In this document: one piece after another, positions 46,733 through 56,607 of the stretch
Numbering within the stretch: position 1 is the stretch's first letter
Layout of the letters: every line of letters starts with the position of its first letter
Origin: Roseburia sp. AM59-24XD
GTDB taxonomy: Bacteria > Bacillota > Clostridia > Lachnospirales > Lachnospiraceae
DNA: 64,000 nt
Direction of reading: 5' to 3'
Assembly: GCF_003478445.1 (NCBI RefSeq)
Contig: NZ_QUET01000004.1
Location: forward strand, 81,251-145,250
Notes under the pieces: generated by a model
Told to the model about the DNA's origin: nothing
What the model saw: the letters and a program-made list of their open reading frames with translations, nothing else
The model's database searches: none
Made by a program: the position numbers and the translations under genes

Positions 46733-48067
46733 ATGAATGAAAATTATATGAAAGAAAGACCGGTGGTGCCTCTTCTTTTGTCGATGGCACTTCCTATGGT
46801 TATTTCGATGATGGTAAATTCGCTGTACAATATTGTGGACAGCTTTTTTGTGGCGAAGATCAGTGAGGATGCCATGACGGCATTATCGCTTGTGTTCCCG
46901 GTACAGAATTTTATCAATGCGGTGGGAATCGGCTTTGGCGTCGGGATCAATGCGGTGATCGCACTTTATCTGGGTGAGGGCAATGAAGAAAAGGCAGATA
47001 AGGCGGCGACACAGGGACTTGTCTGTGCGGCAGTCCATTCCGTTATTATGACGGCGGGAAGCATTGCGGTGATGCCGGCGTTTTTAAGAGTGTTTACGTC
47101 GTCAGAGGACGTGCTTTCCTACGGCATCCGTTATTCGCGAATTGCCTTTTTGTTTGCTCCGGTGATCATGTTTGCAATGGCATTTGAGAAGATTTATCAG
47201 GCGGTTGGCAAAATGAAAGTCACAATGACAAGTCTGATGTGTGGCTGCATTGCCAACATTATTCTGGATCCGGTACTGATCTTTGGAATCGGACCGTTTC
47301 CGAGGATGGGAATTGAGGGGGCGGCTCTTGCAACGGGAATTGGGCAGCTTCTGCCACTGATCATTTATCTGGTGCTGTATCTGGTACGTCCGATCCGTGT
47401 CCGGATCCGTATGTCTGATATCAGACCGGATAAGTATATTATTGGTAAGCTGTATTCCATCGGCATACCGGGAACATTGAATCTGGCATTGCCGTCACTT
47501 CTGATCTCAGCACTGAATGCGATCCTTGCGGCATTTGCGGGAAGCTATATTTTTGTGCTGGGCATTTATTATAAGCTGCAGACCTTCTTGTATCTGTCGG
47601 TGAATGGTATTATTCAGGGAATGCGTCCGCTGATCGGATTTAATTACGGCGCGAAGGAATACAAAAGAGTTCAGAAGATATTCCGTGTGGTACTGCTTAT
47701 GAGCGTTGTGATCATGGCGGTTGGCACGCTTTTGTGTCTGACGGTGCCGGGAACGCTGATGGGAATGTTTACGGATGTGCCGGAGACGATCCGGGTAGGT
47801 GAGACAGCACTTCGGATCATCAGTGCCGGCTTTATCGTTTCATCAGTGTCAGTAGTTGCTTCCGGGGCACTGGAGGGAATCGGAAAAGGGATTCCGTCGT
47901 TGATCATTTCTCTCTGCCGCTATATCGTGGTGATCATTCCGATGGCGTTTTTGTTAAGCCGTCTGATCGGTCCGACCGGTGTCTGGCATGCTTTTTGGAT
48001 CGCCGAACTGGTGACAGCGGTGATATCTGCAATCCTTTGGAAACGGTCAAGTTCATATAATATTTAG
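46733..48067 (+). CDS. MATE-family efflux transporter
   Basis: 444 residues with about twelve membrane segments in two MatE halves (PVVPLLLSMALPMVISMMVNSLYNIVDSFF at the start shows the first helix; GIPGTLNLALPSLLISALNAIL begins the second). It is the drug/sodium antiporter family. The ATG at 46733 has GGGA about 8 bases before it; a TTG at 46721 is less likely. It may be a separate gene, or it may continue the XrtG operon (78-bp gap), in which case export of a precursor is possible. Confidence 0.85.
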   Translation: MNENYMKERPVVPLLLSMALPMVISMMVNSLYNIVDSFFVAKISEDAMTALSLVFPVQNFINAVGIGFGVGINAVIALYLGEGNEEKADKAATQGLVCAAVHSVIMTAGSIAVMPAFLRVFTSSEDVLSYGIRYSRIAFLFAPVIMFAMAFEKIYQAVGKMKVTMTSLMCGCIANIILDPVLIFGIGPFPRMGIEGAALATGIGQLLPLIIYLVLYLVRPIRVRIRMSDIRPDKYIIGKLYSIGIPGTLNLALPSLLISALNAILAAFAGSYIFVLGIYYKLQTFLYLSVNGIIQGMRPLIGFNYGAKEYKRVQKIFRVVLLMSVVIMAVGTLLCLTVPGTLMGMFTDVPETIRVGETALRIISAGFIVSSVSVVASGALEGIGKGIPSLIISLCRYIVVIIPMAFLLSRLIGPTGVWHAFWIAELVTAVISAILWKRSSSYNI

Positions 48068-48069
48068 AA

Positions 48070-48117
48070 AAAGAAAGAAAATCTTAAGAGTATTTTGAGA
48101 TTTTCTTTCTTTTTTTC
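48070..48117 (+). terminator. Terminator after the MATE gene
   Basis: AAAGAAAGAAAATCT pairs perfectly with AGATTTTCTTTCTTT around a 13-nt loop and runs into T residues. Confidence 0.8.
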
Positions 48118-48220
48118 TGGTATATTAGTTGGCAGATGGAGAAGCTATTGATAGCAGGTGTGTTTTTATGTTGCATCTGCAGCGTTGAAATTGCAGATGG
48201 AGAAAGGACGGAGGATTTTT

Positions 48221-50419
48221 ATGAAGAGAATAACGGATGCGTTTTGCCGGTTCTGTCAGGGAATGACAGCCGGGATCGGTGCGATTCTTCTGGTGATGTC
48301 AGCATCTGCTATGATGATATACGGTGAGATGTTTTCTAAAGGGCATACGGTTGGAATGACACAGGCGATGTTATTGATGATGATTCTGATATCCGCCGGT
48401 TTTGTGGCAGCGTACCGGATATTTCTTAAGAGCGGTAAACGCGTGGCGGTCATTTTGTTTGCGGCACTTGTGCTGCTTCAGATCGGATTTCTGATGTTTG
48501 TGTCTCATCCGATGGCGATCAGTGATCCTGCCAGAGTGCAGAATGAAGCCTTGCTGATGGTGCAGAAACAGCATGGACAGATGAACATGCAGGATATGTA
48601 TTTTCAGAGATATCCGAACAATCATTTTATTGTCGTTCTTTTCTACTATTATTATAAACTGCTTTCCTTTTTAGGGATTCATAAGGTGTGGGAACCAACG
48701 GTGGCGCTGAATCTGGTATCGATCGATATCGGAGTCTTTATATCCTGGCTGGCGGCACGCCGTTTTAAGGGGATTTCCTTTGCAAATGTTCTTTTAGGAT
48801 TGTTTATTTTGTGCCCGACCACGTATGTATGGCTGACAACCGTGTATACCAATACGATCTCATTTCCGTTTGTAATGGCGATCCTGTATCTGTGTCTGCG
48901 GCTTCATCAGTGCAGGGGAAATATGCGCGGAGAATATAAACTCTGGGCAGGTCTCGGTACGCTGATGGCAGTGGGATACTGGGTGCGCCCGACTACGATC
49001 ATTCCGATCATTGCGGTCAGCATGTATTTTGTGATCCGTTTTATTCAAGGGGAAACAAAGGATTCCGCCCGCGTCTGTCTGGTGAAGGCAGGACTTGCGG
49101 CAGGCGCGTTTGTATGCTGCTTTATGGGATGCTTTGGGCTGGTTGGCAGACATATCGACCGGAGCAGACTGAGTGGACAGTTTCCGATAACACACTGGAT
49201 CATGATGGGGTTGAACGAACAGTCCGGTGGAGAGTTCTCGAGATCGGATGAGGCATACACCATGAGTTATCCGACAAAGGAAGAGAAATGGAAGGCGGAT
49301 GTGGAACGGATCAGGGAGAGAGCTTCCGGAATGGGTGCACCGGGACTTTTGCGTCAGGCGGGAGTGAAGATGTACGGAGTATGGGCACTGTCGGATGATG
49401 ACTGCTTCGGAAAGGCAGGCTACGCCAGCAATTTCCCAGGCCTGTATCCGTATTTTATGGGACACTCCAACACCTGGTATCTGCTGTTTATGCAGGCGTT
49501 TCGAGTGGCAACATTTTTCTTTCTGCTGGTCAGCGTCCTGATGCAGATCAGGCAGCGGAAATTTGATATATCCTTTGTATTTTCCCTGACATTTCTGGGG
49601 GCGGTTTTATTCTTTATTCTGTGGGAGGCGAACCGGAAATATAATGTTTGCTTTATGGGCGTTTATATGCTTTTGATGGCAGATGGAATTGAGAGATGCT
49701 TCCGTTATGTCAGGGGCGTTGAGCATAACAGAGCCGGGATTCGGGAAAGACTTGGCGTCTGCATGGCGATATTTGGTGTTTTATGTTTTGGTCTTACGAT
49801 GCAGCTTCAGATAAAGACGGTGCAGGGACAGGAAAAGACGGGCGAGAATGTTGTCTACCACTGTAGAAATTACCCGGATTCCGTGCCGGTCAATACCGTC
49901 GATAAAAAGAAAACAGGACAGTTTAAGCGCAGGGTTGTGATGGAGCAGACGATCCTTCAGGGACAGCGGATCGAAGCGGGCGACAAAGAGAAGATCACGA
50001 TCAATTTTGAGGTAAAAGAGAAGAATCTTTCAAAGCAGGGTAAAAATCTCAAAAAAGGTTTGACGAAAGCAAAGGCATTGAAGAATAAAATAGAAAAACC
50101 GTCCGGACGAAAAGAATACCGGGTTGAGGTGATTTCTCTGCAGAGCAGACAGAAGCTGTACGGCAGAAAGGTAAGTCAGGCACAGCTTGACGGAAAAGAG
50201 CGTCTTGTGATCCGTCTGCCGCGGGCACGCAGGGATAGTACAAAGGGGTATCTGGTACGTCTTAGTCATTTGGGAAAGAAATACACAATGGTGCCGAAGG
50301 TCAGTCGTTTTCCTGATCTGAATCCATACCCGTATGGTTCGCTGTATATTAACGGTCAGAAAACATCTTATGATCTGTCAATGAGTATTTCGAAAAAACA
50401 TAAAGATATTCAGGTATAA
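48221..50419 (+). CDS. GT-C (GT39/ArnT-like) membrane glycosyltransferase
   Basis: 732 residues, ACGGAGGA before the ATG. About twelve membrane segments span residues 15-540. The first extracellular loop has ISDPARVQNEALL with the acidic residue expected for metal and lipid-sugar binding, and RYPNNHFIV typical of mannosyltransferase-like GT39/GT83 enzymes. A soluble C-terminal domain (about 560-732) is very rich in Lys and may contact the wall polymer. It stands behind the MATE terminator, so is its own unit, but its chemistry fits the lipid-linked sugar made by the GT2-GtrA protein. Confidence 0.75.
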   Translation: MKRITDAFCRFCQGMTAGIGAILLVMSASAMMIYGEMFSKGHTVGMTQAMLLMMILISAGFVAAYRIFLKSGKRVAVILFAALVLLQIGFLMFVSHPMAISDPARVQNEALLMVQKQHGQMNMQDMYFQRYPNNHFIVVLFYYYYKLLSFLGIHKVWEPTVALNLVSIDIGVFISWLAARRFKGISFANVLLGLFILCPTTYVWLTTVYTNTISFPFVMAILYLCLRLHQCRGNMRGEYKLWAGLGTLMAVGYWVRPTTIIPIIAVSMYFVIRFIQGETKDSARVCLVKAGLAAGAFVCCFMGCFGLVGRHIDRSRLSGQFPITHWIMMGLNEQSGGEFSRSDEAYTMSYPTKEEKWKADVERIRERASGMGAPGLLRQAGVKMYGVWALSDDDCFGKAGYASNFPGLYPYFMGHSNTWYLLFMQAFRVATFFFLLVSVLMQIRQRKFDISFVFSLTFLGAVLFFILWEANRKYNVCFMGVYMLLMADGIERCFRYVRGVEHNRAGIRERLGVCMAIFGVLCFGLTMQLQIKTVQGQEKTGENVVYHCRNYPDSVPVNTVDKKKTGQFKRRVVMEQTILQGQRIEAGDKEKITINFEVKEKNLSKQGKNLKKGLTKAKALKNKIEKPSGRKEYRVEVISLQSRQKLYGRKVSQAQLDGKERLVIRLPRARRDSTKGYLVRLSHLGKKYTMVPKVSRFPDLNPYPYGSLYINGQKTSYDLSMSISKKHKDIQV

Positions 50420-50463
50420 GAGGATAAATCCCCCGATAAAATAGAGAATTTTAGGGATTTGAC

Positions 50464-50531
50464 TTGCGCAGACAATAGAATCAATGATATGATAGACAGG
50501 CTAAGGTTTCGTGAAGACGGAATCTTAGCCT
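50464..50531 (+). promoter_or_regulatory. Promoter and 5'-leader hairpin of the carbonic anhydrase operon
   Basis: TTGCGC (50464-50469), 18-bp spacer, TATGAT (50488-50493). Close to the predicted start of the transcript, AGGCTAAG (50498-50505) pairs with CTTAGCCT (50524-50531), so the mRNA would begin with a stable hairpin. Confidence 0.55.
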
Positions 50532-50572
50532 AAACTATTTTTATGGGAAAATTAACGGGGAATGATGTAATT

Positions 50573-51085
50573 ATGAAAGAACAAAGAGTGATGAAATGGA
50601 CAGAAACAGAGAACGGGGCATATCTGTTTCCGGGGTGCGTTGTAACCGGCGATGTGACGATGGAAAAGGCTGCATCGGTTTGGTACAATGCGGTCGTACG
50701 CGGTGATATGGCACCGATCACGATCGGAGAAGGAAGCAACATTCAGGACAATGCGGTTGTTCATGTGGACAATGGCTTTCCGACCGTGATCGGCAATGGC
50801 GTTACGATCGGTCATGGGGCGATCGTTCATGGCTGCACGGTGGAGGATGACTGTATTATCGGTATGGGGGCGGTTCTCCTGAATGGGGCGAGAATCGGGA
50901 AGAACTGCATTATCGGTGCAGGAACACTGGTGCCGGAGGGGAAGGAAGTGCCGGAGGGATCGGTTGCCTTTGGTAATCCGGTGCGTGTATACCGTCCGGT
51001 CAATGAGGAGGATATTAAGCACATTCATGCGAATGCGGCAGAATACGTGGAATATGCAGGAGAAGGTGAAGGAGAATACAATTGA
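50573..51085 (+). CDS. Gamma-carbonic anhydrase family protein (left-handed beta-helix)
   Basis: About 170 residues of hexapeptide repeats: VVRGDMAPITIGEGSNIQDNAVVHV, GNGVTIGHGAIVHGC and IGMGAVLLNGARIG are its coils. The metal His of the gamma class appear in VVHVDN, IGHGA and IVHGC. Members bind Zn or Fe and hydrate CO2 or act as acyltransferase-like proteins; the bacterial YrdA/PaaY group is often of uncertain activity. The start may be 50543, 50573 or 50591; GGGGA upstream favours 50573 weakly. Its stop overlaps the TTG start of the transporter. Confidence 0.88.
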   Translation: MKEQRVMKWTETENGAYLFPGCVVTGDVTMEKAASVWYNAVVRGDMAPITIGEGSNIQDNAVVHVDNGFPTVIGNGVTIGHGAIVHGCTVEDDCIIGMGAVLLNGARIGKNCIIGAGTLVPEGKEVPEGSVAFGNPVRVYRPVNEEDIKHIHANAAEYVEYAGEGEGEYN

Positions 51086-52440
51086 AAAGAGAGAATTTTA
51101 AGTCGCGGCTGGGGTTTATCCTGATATCGGCAGGATGTGCGATCGGAATTGGCAATGTGTGGAAGTTTCCGTATGTAGCCGGAAGAAACGGTGGCGGAAT
51201 TTTTGTACTGTTTTATCTGTTGTTTCTGGTTATGGTGGGTGCTCCGGCGCTGACCATGGAGTTTGCAGTCGGGCGTGCAAGCCGTAAGAGCGTTCTCGGG
51301 TGTTATCAGGAGCTGGAGCCGAAGGGGAGCAAGTGGCATCTGCATGGCTATGCGGCGTTATTTGGTAATTATGTGATCATGATGTTTTACACAACAGTGG
51401 CTGGCTGGATGATCAGTTATTTTTACCGTTTTCTGGCAAATAACTTTTATGGTCTTGATACAGAGGGGGTCTCCGAGAAGTTTAGCAATATGCTTGCTGA
51501 TCCCAGGGAAATGCTGTTTTGGATGGCATTGATCGTAATACTGGGCTTTCTGATCTGTTCCATGGGACTGCAGAACGGTGTCGAGAAGATCAGTAAGCCG
51601 ATGATGATCGGTCTGCTTGGTCTGATCGTGATTCTGGCGGTCAACAGCATGATGCTGCCGGGCGGTGCAGAGGGAATTAAGTTTTATCTTGTGCCAAACT
51701 GGGAACAGGTCAAAAAGGTTGGGCTTCTTAATGTGATCATTGCGGCAATGAATCAGGCGTTCTTTACGCTGAGTGTCGGTATGGGTGGTATGGAGATCTT
51801 TGGAAGTTACATGGACCGGGAGCATACGCTGCTCGGAGAGTCGCTTCAGATTGCGGGGCTTGATACCTTTGTGGCACTGATGTCCGGATTGATCATTTTT
51901 CCGGCGTGCTTTGCCTACGGGATCAATCCGGGAGCGGGTCCGGAGCTGATATTTATCACGCTGCCGAATGTGTTTATCCAGATGCCGGGAGGTCGTTTCT
52001 GGGGAGCACTGTTTTTCCTGTTTATGACATTTGCGGCATTTTCAACGATTATCGGAGTCTTCGAAAATATCATTGCAAGCTGCATGGATAAGTGGGGGAT
52101 CAGCAGGAAAAAAGCGTCTCTGATCAACGGAGTCATTATATTGATCGGCTCTGTGCCGGCAGTGCTGGGTTATAATGTATGGAGCAGCTTTCAGCCGAGA
52201 GGAGCCGGAAGCACGGTGCTTGATCTGGAGGATTTCATTGTCAGCAATCTGCTGCTTCCGGGCGGAGCCGTTGTATTTCTGCTGTTCTGTATGACCGGAT
52301 GGGGCTGGGGTTTTGAAAATTATCTGTCAGAGGTCAACACAGGAAAAGGACTTAAGATGCCACGCTTTCTGCGGGGGTATCTGACCTATGTGATGCCGTG
52401 CATTATGCTGGTGATCATTATTATGGGACTGATCGGATAG
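51082..52440 (+). CDS. Sodium-dependent transporter (SNF/neurotransmitter:sodium symporter family) 1
   Basis: 452 residues, about eleven to twelve membrane segments. The first helix holds the family signature ISAGCAIGIGNVWKFPYVAG, with sodium and substrate ligands. It imports a small amino acid or amine with Na+; substrate unknown. It starts at TTG in a TTGA overlap with the carbonic anhydrase stop, with AAGGAG 8 bases upstream, so translation is probably coupled. Confidence 0.92.
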   Translation: MKRENFKSRLGFILISAGCAIGIGNVWKFPYVAGRNGGGIFVLFYLLFLVMVGAPALTMEFAVGRASRKSVLGCYQELEPKGSKWHLHGYAALFGNYVIMMFYTTVAGWMISYFYRFLANNFYGLDTEGVSEKFSNMLADPREMLFWMALIVILGFLICSMGLQNGVEKISKPMMIGLLGLIVILAVNSMMLPGGAEGIKFYLVPNWEQVKKVGLLNVIIAAMNQAFFTLSVGMGGMEIFGSYMDREHTLLGESLQIAGLDTFVALMSGLIIFPACFAYGINPGAGPELIFITLPNVFIQMPGGRFWGALFFLFMTFAAFSTIIGVFENIIASCMDKWGISRKKASLINGVIILIGSVPAVLGYNVWSSFQPRGAGSTVLDLEDFIVSNLLLPGGAVVFLLFCMTGWGWGFENYLSEVNTGKGLKMPRFLRGYLTYVMPCIMLVIIIMGLIG

Positions 52441-52481
52441 TTCCGTATGAATATAGAAATTGATGGAAGGAATATGTAACG

Positions 52482-53837
52482 ATGCAAAGAGAAAGCTTTA
52501 AATCAAGATTGGGATTTATTCTGATTTCTGCCGGTTGTGCGATCGGTATCGGAAATGTCTGGAAGTTTCCGTATGTTGCGGGACAGAACGGAGGAGGAGT
52601 TTTTGTACTGTTTTATCTGTTCTTTCTGGTCGCAGTCGGTGTGCCGGTGTTAACCATGGAGTTTGCGGTCGGACGTGCCAGCGGCAAAAGCGTGATCCGC
52701 GGCTATGAGGCACTGGAGCCGAAGAAGAGCAAATGGCATCTGCATGGCTACGCTGCACTGTTTGGCAATTATATGCTGATGATGTTTTATACGACAGTGG
52801 CAGGCTGGATGATCAGCTATTTTTACCGTTTTCTGATCAATGATTTCAAGGGGCTTGACACCAAGGGCGTAACAGATAAGTTTTCCCATATGCTGTCTGA
52901 TCCGAAGGGGATGACGTTCTGGATGGCAGTGATCGTTATTATTGGCTTTGTGATCTGCTCCTTCGGTCTGCAGGCCGGCGTTGAGAAGATCAGTAAGCCG
53001 ATGATGTTAGGGCTTCTTGCGCTGATCGTGGTTCTTGCGGTCAACAGTATTTTGCTGCCGGGCGGTACAAGCGGTCTGAAGTTTTATCTGATCCCGGACT
53101 GGAAAAAGGTCGAGGAGGTCGGCTTGTTTAACGTGATCATTGCGGCAATGAATCAGGCGTTTTTCACGCTGAGTCTTGGTATCGGTGCGATGGAGATCTT
53201 CGGAAGTTATATGGGAAAGGATCACACTCTTTTTGGAGAGTCCATGCGGATCGCGGCGTTAGATACCTTTGTTGCGATCATGTCCGGACTGATCATTTTC
53301 CCGGCGTGTTTTGCCTACGGAATTAATCCGGGAGCGGGTCCGGAGCTGATCTTTATCACGTTGCCGAATGTATTTATCCAGATGCCGGGCGGCAGGATTT
53401 GGGGAACCTTCTTTTTCCTGTTTATGACGTTTGCGGCATTTTCCACGATCATTGCCGTATTTGAAAATATCATTGCATGCTGCATGGATAAATGGAATGT
53501 AAGCCGCAAAAAATCGGCACTGATCAATGGAGTGATCATACTTGTGGCTTCATTGCCGGCGGTGTTCGGCTACAATATCTGGAGCAGTTTTCAGCCGAGA
53601 GGAGCCGGAAGCACGGTGCTTGATCTGGAGGACTTTATTGTCAGCAATCTTTTGCTGCCAGGCGGTTCCCTGGTCTTTCTGTTGTTCTGTGTGACGAAAT
53701 GGGGTTGGGGATTTGACAAGTATCTGGAAGAGACCAATACCGGAGCCGGAGTGAAGTTTCCGAGGGCACTTCGTGGTTATGTAACGTTTGTGCTTCCGGT
53801 TATTATTCTGGTCATTCTGGTGCTGGGACTGCGGTAA
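52482..53837 (+). CDS. Sodium-dependent transporter (SNF family) 2
   Basis: 451 residues, a close paralogue of the preceding gene over its full length, with the same first-helix signature, and identical blocks such as FQPRGAGSTVLDLEDF. It arose by tandem duplication. GAAGGAAT precedes the ATG. The two may differ in substrate or affinity. Confidence 0.92.
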   Translation: MQRESFKSRLGFILISAGCAIGIGNVWKFPYVAGQNGGGVFVLFYLFFLVAVGVPVLTMEFAVGRASGKSVIRGYEALEPKKSKWHLHGYAALFGNYMLMMFYTTVAGWMISYFYRFLINDFKGLDTKGVTDKFSHMLSDPKGMTFWMAVIVIIGFVICSFGLQAGVEKISKPMMLGLLALIVVLAVNSILLPGGTSGLKFYLIPDWKKVEEVGLFNVIIAAMNQAFFTLSLGIGAMEIFGSYMGKDHTLFGESMRIAALDTFVAIMSGLIIFPACFAYGINPGAGPELIFITLPNVFIQMPGGRIWGTFFFLFMTFAAFSTIIAVFENIIACCMDKWNVSRKKSALINGVIILVASLPAVFGYNIWSSFQPRGAGSTVLDLEDFIVSNLLLPGGSLVFLLFCVTKWGWGFDKYLEETNTGAGVKFPRALRGYVTFVLPVIILVILVLGLR

Positions 53838-53942
53838 TGGGCGAAGTCTTATGTATGGTGCAGGGTAGATAGCTTTTGACTATGCTGATGGCGTGGTCTG
53901 CTTTGCTTCCGGTTGCGTTTGAATTTTATATTATGACATTTT

Positions 53943-53981
53943 GACAGGTATATCACGGTATGACATACCTGTCTTTTCTTT
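53943..53981. terminator. Terminator between converging SNF and hcp genes
   Basis: GACAGGTAT pairs perfectly with ATACCTGTC around a 13-nt loop, followed by TTTTCTTTT. Confidence 0.8.
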
Positions 53982-53996
53982 TGGAGGAAAATGGAA

Positions 53997-55566
53997 TCAG
54001 CCTCTTTTAAGGATTGCATCCATATCCTGCTCCGGTGCGGTGATCGGCTGCAGATTGTAGGTGTCGACAAGATATTTGACAACGGTTTCTGACATAAATG
54101 CCGGGAGGGTCGGTCCGAGATACATGTTGCGGATTCCGAGGGATAACAGCGTCAGCAGGATGCAGACAGCCTTCTGCTCATACCAGGAAAGCACCAGCGT
54201 GAGAGGAAGGTCGTTGACGGAGCAGTCAAATGCATCGGCAAGTGCTAAAGCAACCTTGATGGCGCTGTAGGAATCGTTGCACTGTCCCATATCAAGGATA
54301 CGTGGAATGCCGTCGATCTCACCAAGATCCAGATCATGAAACGATATTTGCCGCAGGCGAGAGTGAGAACAAGAGAGTCCATCGGTGTCTGCTTGACGAA
54401 ATCCGTGTAATAATTTCTGCCGGGATGAGCGCCGTCACAGCCGCCGACAAGGAAAATATGCCTGATATGTCCCTGATTGATCGAGTTTATGATCTGCTCT
54501 GCATGGGAAAGCACGGCAGCGTGTGCAAAGCCTGTGGTGAGAACATGACCGCCGTTAATGCCGCTCATGCTGTGGTCGTGTTCATAGCCGCCAAGCCTCA
54601 GTGCGTGCTCAATGATCGGTGTGAAGTCCTTGTTGCCGTCGGCATCTCCGGTGATATGGGTCAGTCCCTTGTAGCCGACAACAGATGTCGTGTAGACGCG
54701 GTCCTGATAGCTCGGGCGCTGCGGCATCAGGCAATTGGTGGTAAACAGGATTGGTGCCGGAATATTGTCAAACTCCTTCTGTTGGCTTTGCCATGCTGTT
54801 CCAAAATTACCGGCCAGATGAGGATATTTTTTAAGCTCCGGATATCCATGAGCGGGGAGCATTTCGCTGTGTGTATAAATATTGATTCCCTTGTCCTTTG
54901 TCTGTTCGAGCAGCTGGGAAATATCCTTGAGATCGTGACCGGATACGACAATGAAGGGACCTTTCTTAATATCGGTCAGAACCCTGGTCGGTTCCGGCGT
55001 GCCAAAAGTTTCTGTGTTGGCGCGGTCCAACAGCTCCATGCATTTGAAATTGACCTGTCCAAATTCCATGATCAGATCGATCCATTCCTCCGGTGTGTGC
55101 TCTTTGTTGATCTCACATAAGCCTTATAGAACCATTTGATGACTGTATCGTCCATGTAGCCGAGATTCATGGCGTGGTGTGCGTAGGCTGCCATACCCTT
55201 CATTCCGAACAGGAGCGTGGAGCGCAGAGACACAATGTCATTGGCTCCGTCCCAGAGGCTGACCAGCGAAATGTCATCACCGGTGAGCTTGCAGCGTTCC
55301 TTTCGGACATGGTCTGTGAATGTGCGGATTGCTTCATCGTCAAAATTGACATTGGTTAATGTTGTAAACAATCCATCGATCAGAAGCCGGTCGGTTAATT
55401 TCGAATGCTTGTGCGCATCGTGAGCTGCCGTGGCAAGACGGATCAGTTCATACACAAGTTCATCCTGCAGATGTGCAGTCTCCGGCTGCTTTCCGCAGAC
55501 TCCGGTGTTGATACAGCCCTTGTTTCCGGCGGTCTGCTGACATTGAAAACAAAACATATTTGCCAT
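53997..55566 (-). CDS. hcp: Hybrid cluster protein (hydroxylamine reductase), with two frameshifts
   Basis: Three frames in order form one 523-residue protein when a base is added at two places: near 55118 (giving [16 protein letters not shown]) and near 54338 (TTTCATG to TTTCCATG, giving [10 protein letters not shown]). The N-terminal cluster motif [19 protein letters not shown] fits the C-x2-C-x8-C-x5-C iron-sulfur site. Later hybrid-cluster ligands include FTTNCLMP and GGCDGAH. Hcp reduces nitric oxide or hydroxylamine in anaerobes. GGAGG before the ATG at 55566 sets the start. Confidence 0.9.
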
Positions 55567-55724
55567 AATAATCCTCCAATCATTTTGTGATGTCAGGGTC
55601 AAAAGGTGATTGACAGATATCAATTTGTATGTAAACATACGCTGGTATCTGATTTTGCCCCTTGAATCAGTCTTTCCAAATTGTTTGCGGCGTATACCGT
55701 TAAAGTGTTCCGGTTAGAAAATGC

Positions 55725-55765
55725 TTGACAGAAAGAAAGAAGAATGATAGCATAACGGTGTTATG
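55725..55765 (+). promoter_or_regulatory. Promoter and operator of the TetR-family gene
   Basis: TTGACA (55725-55730), 17-bp spacer, TAGCAT (55748-55753). The inverted repeat CATAAC-GGT-GTTATG (55751-55765) overlaps the -10 and start point, fitting self-repression. The same repeat occurs at 56516-56530. Confidence 0.7.
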
Positions 55766-55791
55766 TTGGTAATGAGAAGAAAGAGGCAGCT

Positions 55792-56435
55792 ATGAATGAT
55801 GAGAAGGAAACCAGGAAAAAGCTTCAGGAGAGTGCGATGCAGGAATTTCTGGAGAAGGGATTTATGAAGGCATCTTTGAGAAGCATCTGTAAGAATGCCG
55901 GAGTGACCACCGGAGCGTGTATTTTTTCTTTCAAGATAAGGATGATCTGTTTGCTTCTCTGGTGAAAGAGCCTTTGGCAAATGTATATGCGGTGATGGAG
56001 CAGCATTTTGCGGATGAGAAGCAGGCACTGGAATCGGGAGAGTTCTTGTCCGGCGCGATTCAGACGGAGGATGCGGCCGATGATTTCCGGGTGACTGTGG
56101 ACATTGTACATGCGATGTACAGCAGCAGAAATCAGTTTCGTCTGCTGCTTGAGAAGTCACAGGGGAGCTCGTTGGAGGGCGCAGTCGATCAGATCGTTCA
56201 GATCAGTGATCAACACTACCAGATGCTTGCGGAGACGATGGCGAAGCTGACAGGGGCACCGCCGATTGAGCATAATGTGATCCATTGGATTGCACATATG
56301 CAGATTGATCTGTTTGTCTATGCAGTGACGCATATTGAATCCGAGCAGGAGGCGATCCGGTATATGGAGCATGCAGTGCGCTATATGGTCTGCGGATGGT
56401 ATGGAATGTTTGGAATTGTGCCGGATATGGAATAG
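55792..56435 (+). CDS. TetR/AcrR-family transcriptional regulator, frameshifted
   Basis: The N-terminal helix-turn-helix (QEFLEKGFMKASLRSICKNAGVTTGA) reads in one frame. Adding one base at about 55916-55918 gives GALYFFFQDKDDLFASLV and joins it to the C-terminal ligand domain, for 214 residues. YFFFQDKDDL is the end of the TetR DNA-binding domain. It lies upstream of an ABC exporter with a matching operator, so it probably represses both itself and the exporter until a ligand binds. Confidence 0.85.
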
Positions 56436-56515
56436 ACGTGTAAAGCAGATCAGAATAGTGATCAAAAGAATGAATATGGGAACTGTGGAAGCAGTTCCTT
56501 AAAAAACGACAATAA

Positions 56516-56530
56516 CATAACAGTGTTATG
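56516..56530 (+). promoter_or_regulatory. TetR operator before the ABC exporter
   Basis: CATAAC-AGT-GTTATG, identical in both arms to the site at 55751-55765; here the symmetry extends outward (ATA ... TAT). It lies 78 bp before the ATPase gene. Confidence 0.7.
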
Positions 56531-56607
56531 CTATTGGGAAAAATTATCAATAAGGAGATGCTGCCCGATGGATATTTGAACGGGCAGAGCACAAAAGGAG
56601 GACGATT

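Noticed and set aside
48136..48327. A small frame with a signal-like start before the GT-C gene
   Set aside because: It overlaps the well-supported start at 48221 in another frame and loses any protein-like pattern after 20 residues.
53997..55566. Three separate small genes on the minus strand
   Set aside because: They are consecutive pieces of one hybrid cluster protein; two single-base additions restore a 523-residue protein.
56481..56508. GGAACTG-6-CAGTTCC hairpin as a terminator of the TetR gene
   Set aside because: The stem is good but it is followed by A residues rather than T, so it would not act as a normal terminator on this strand.
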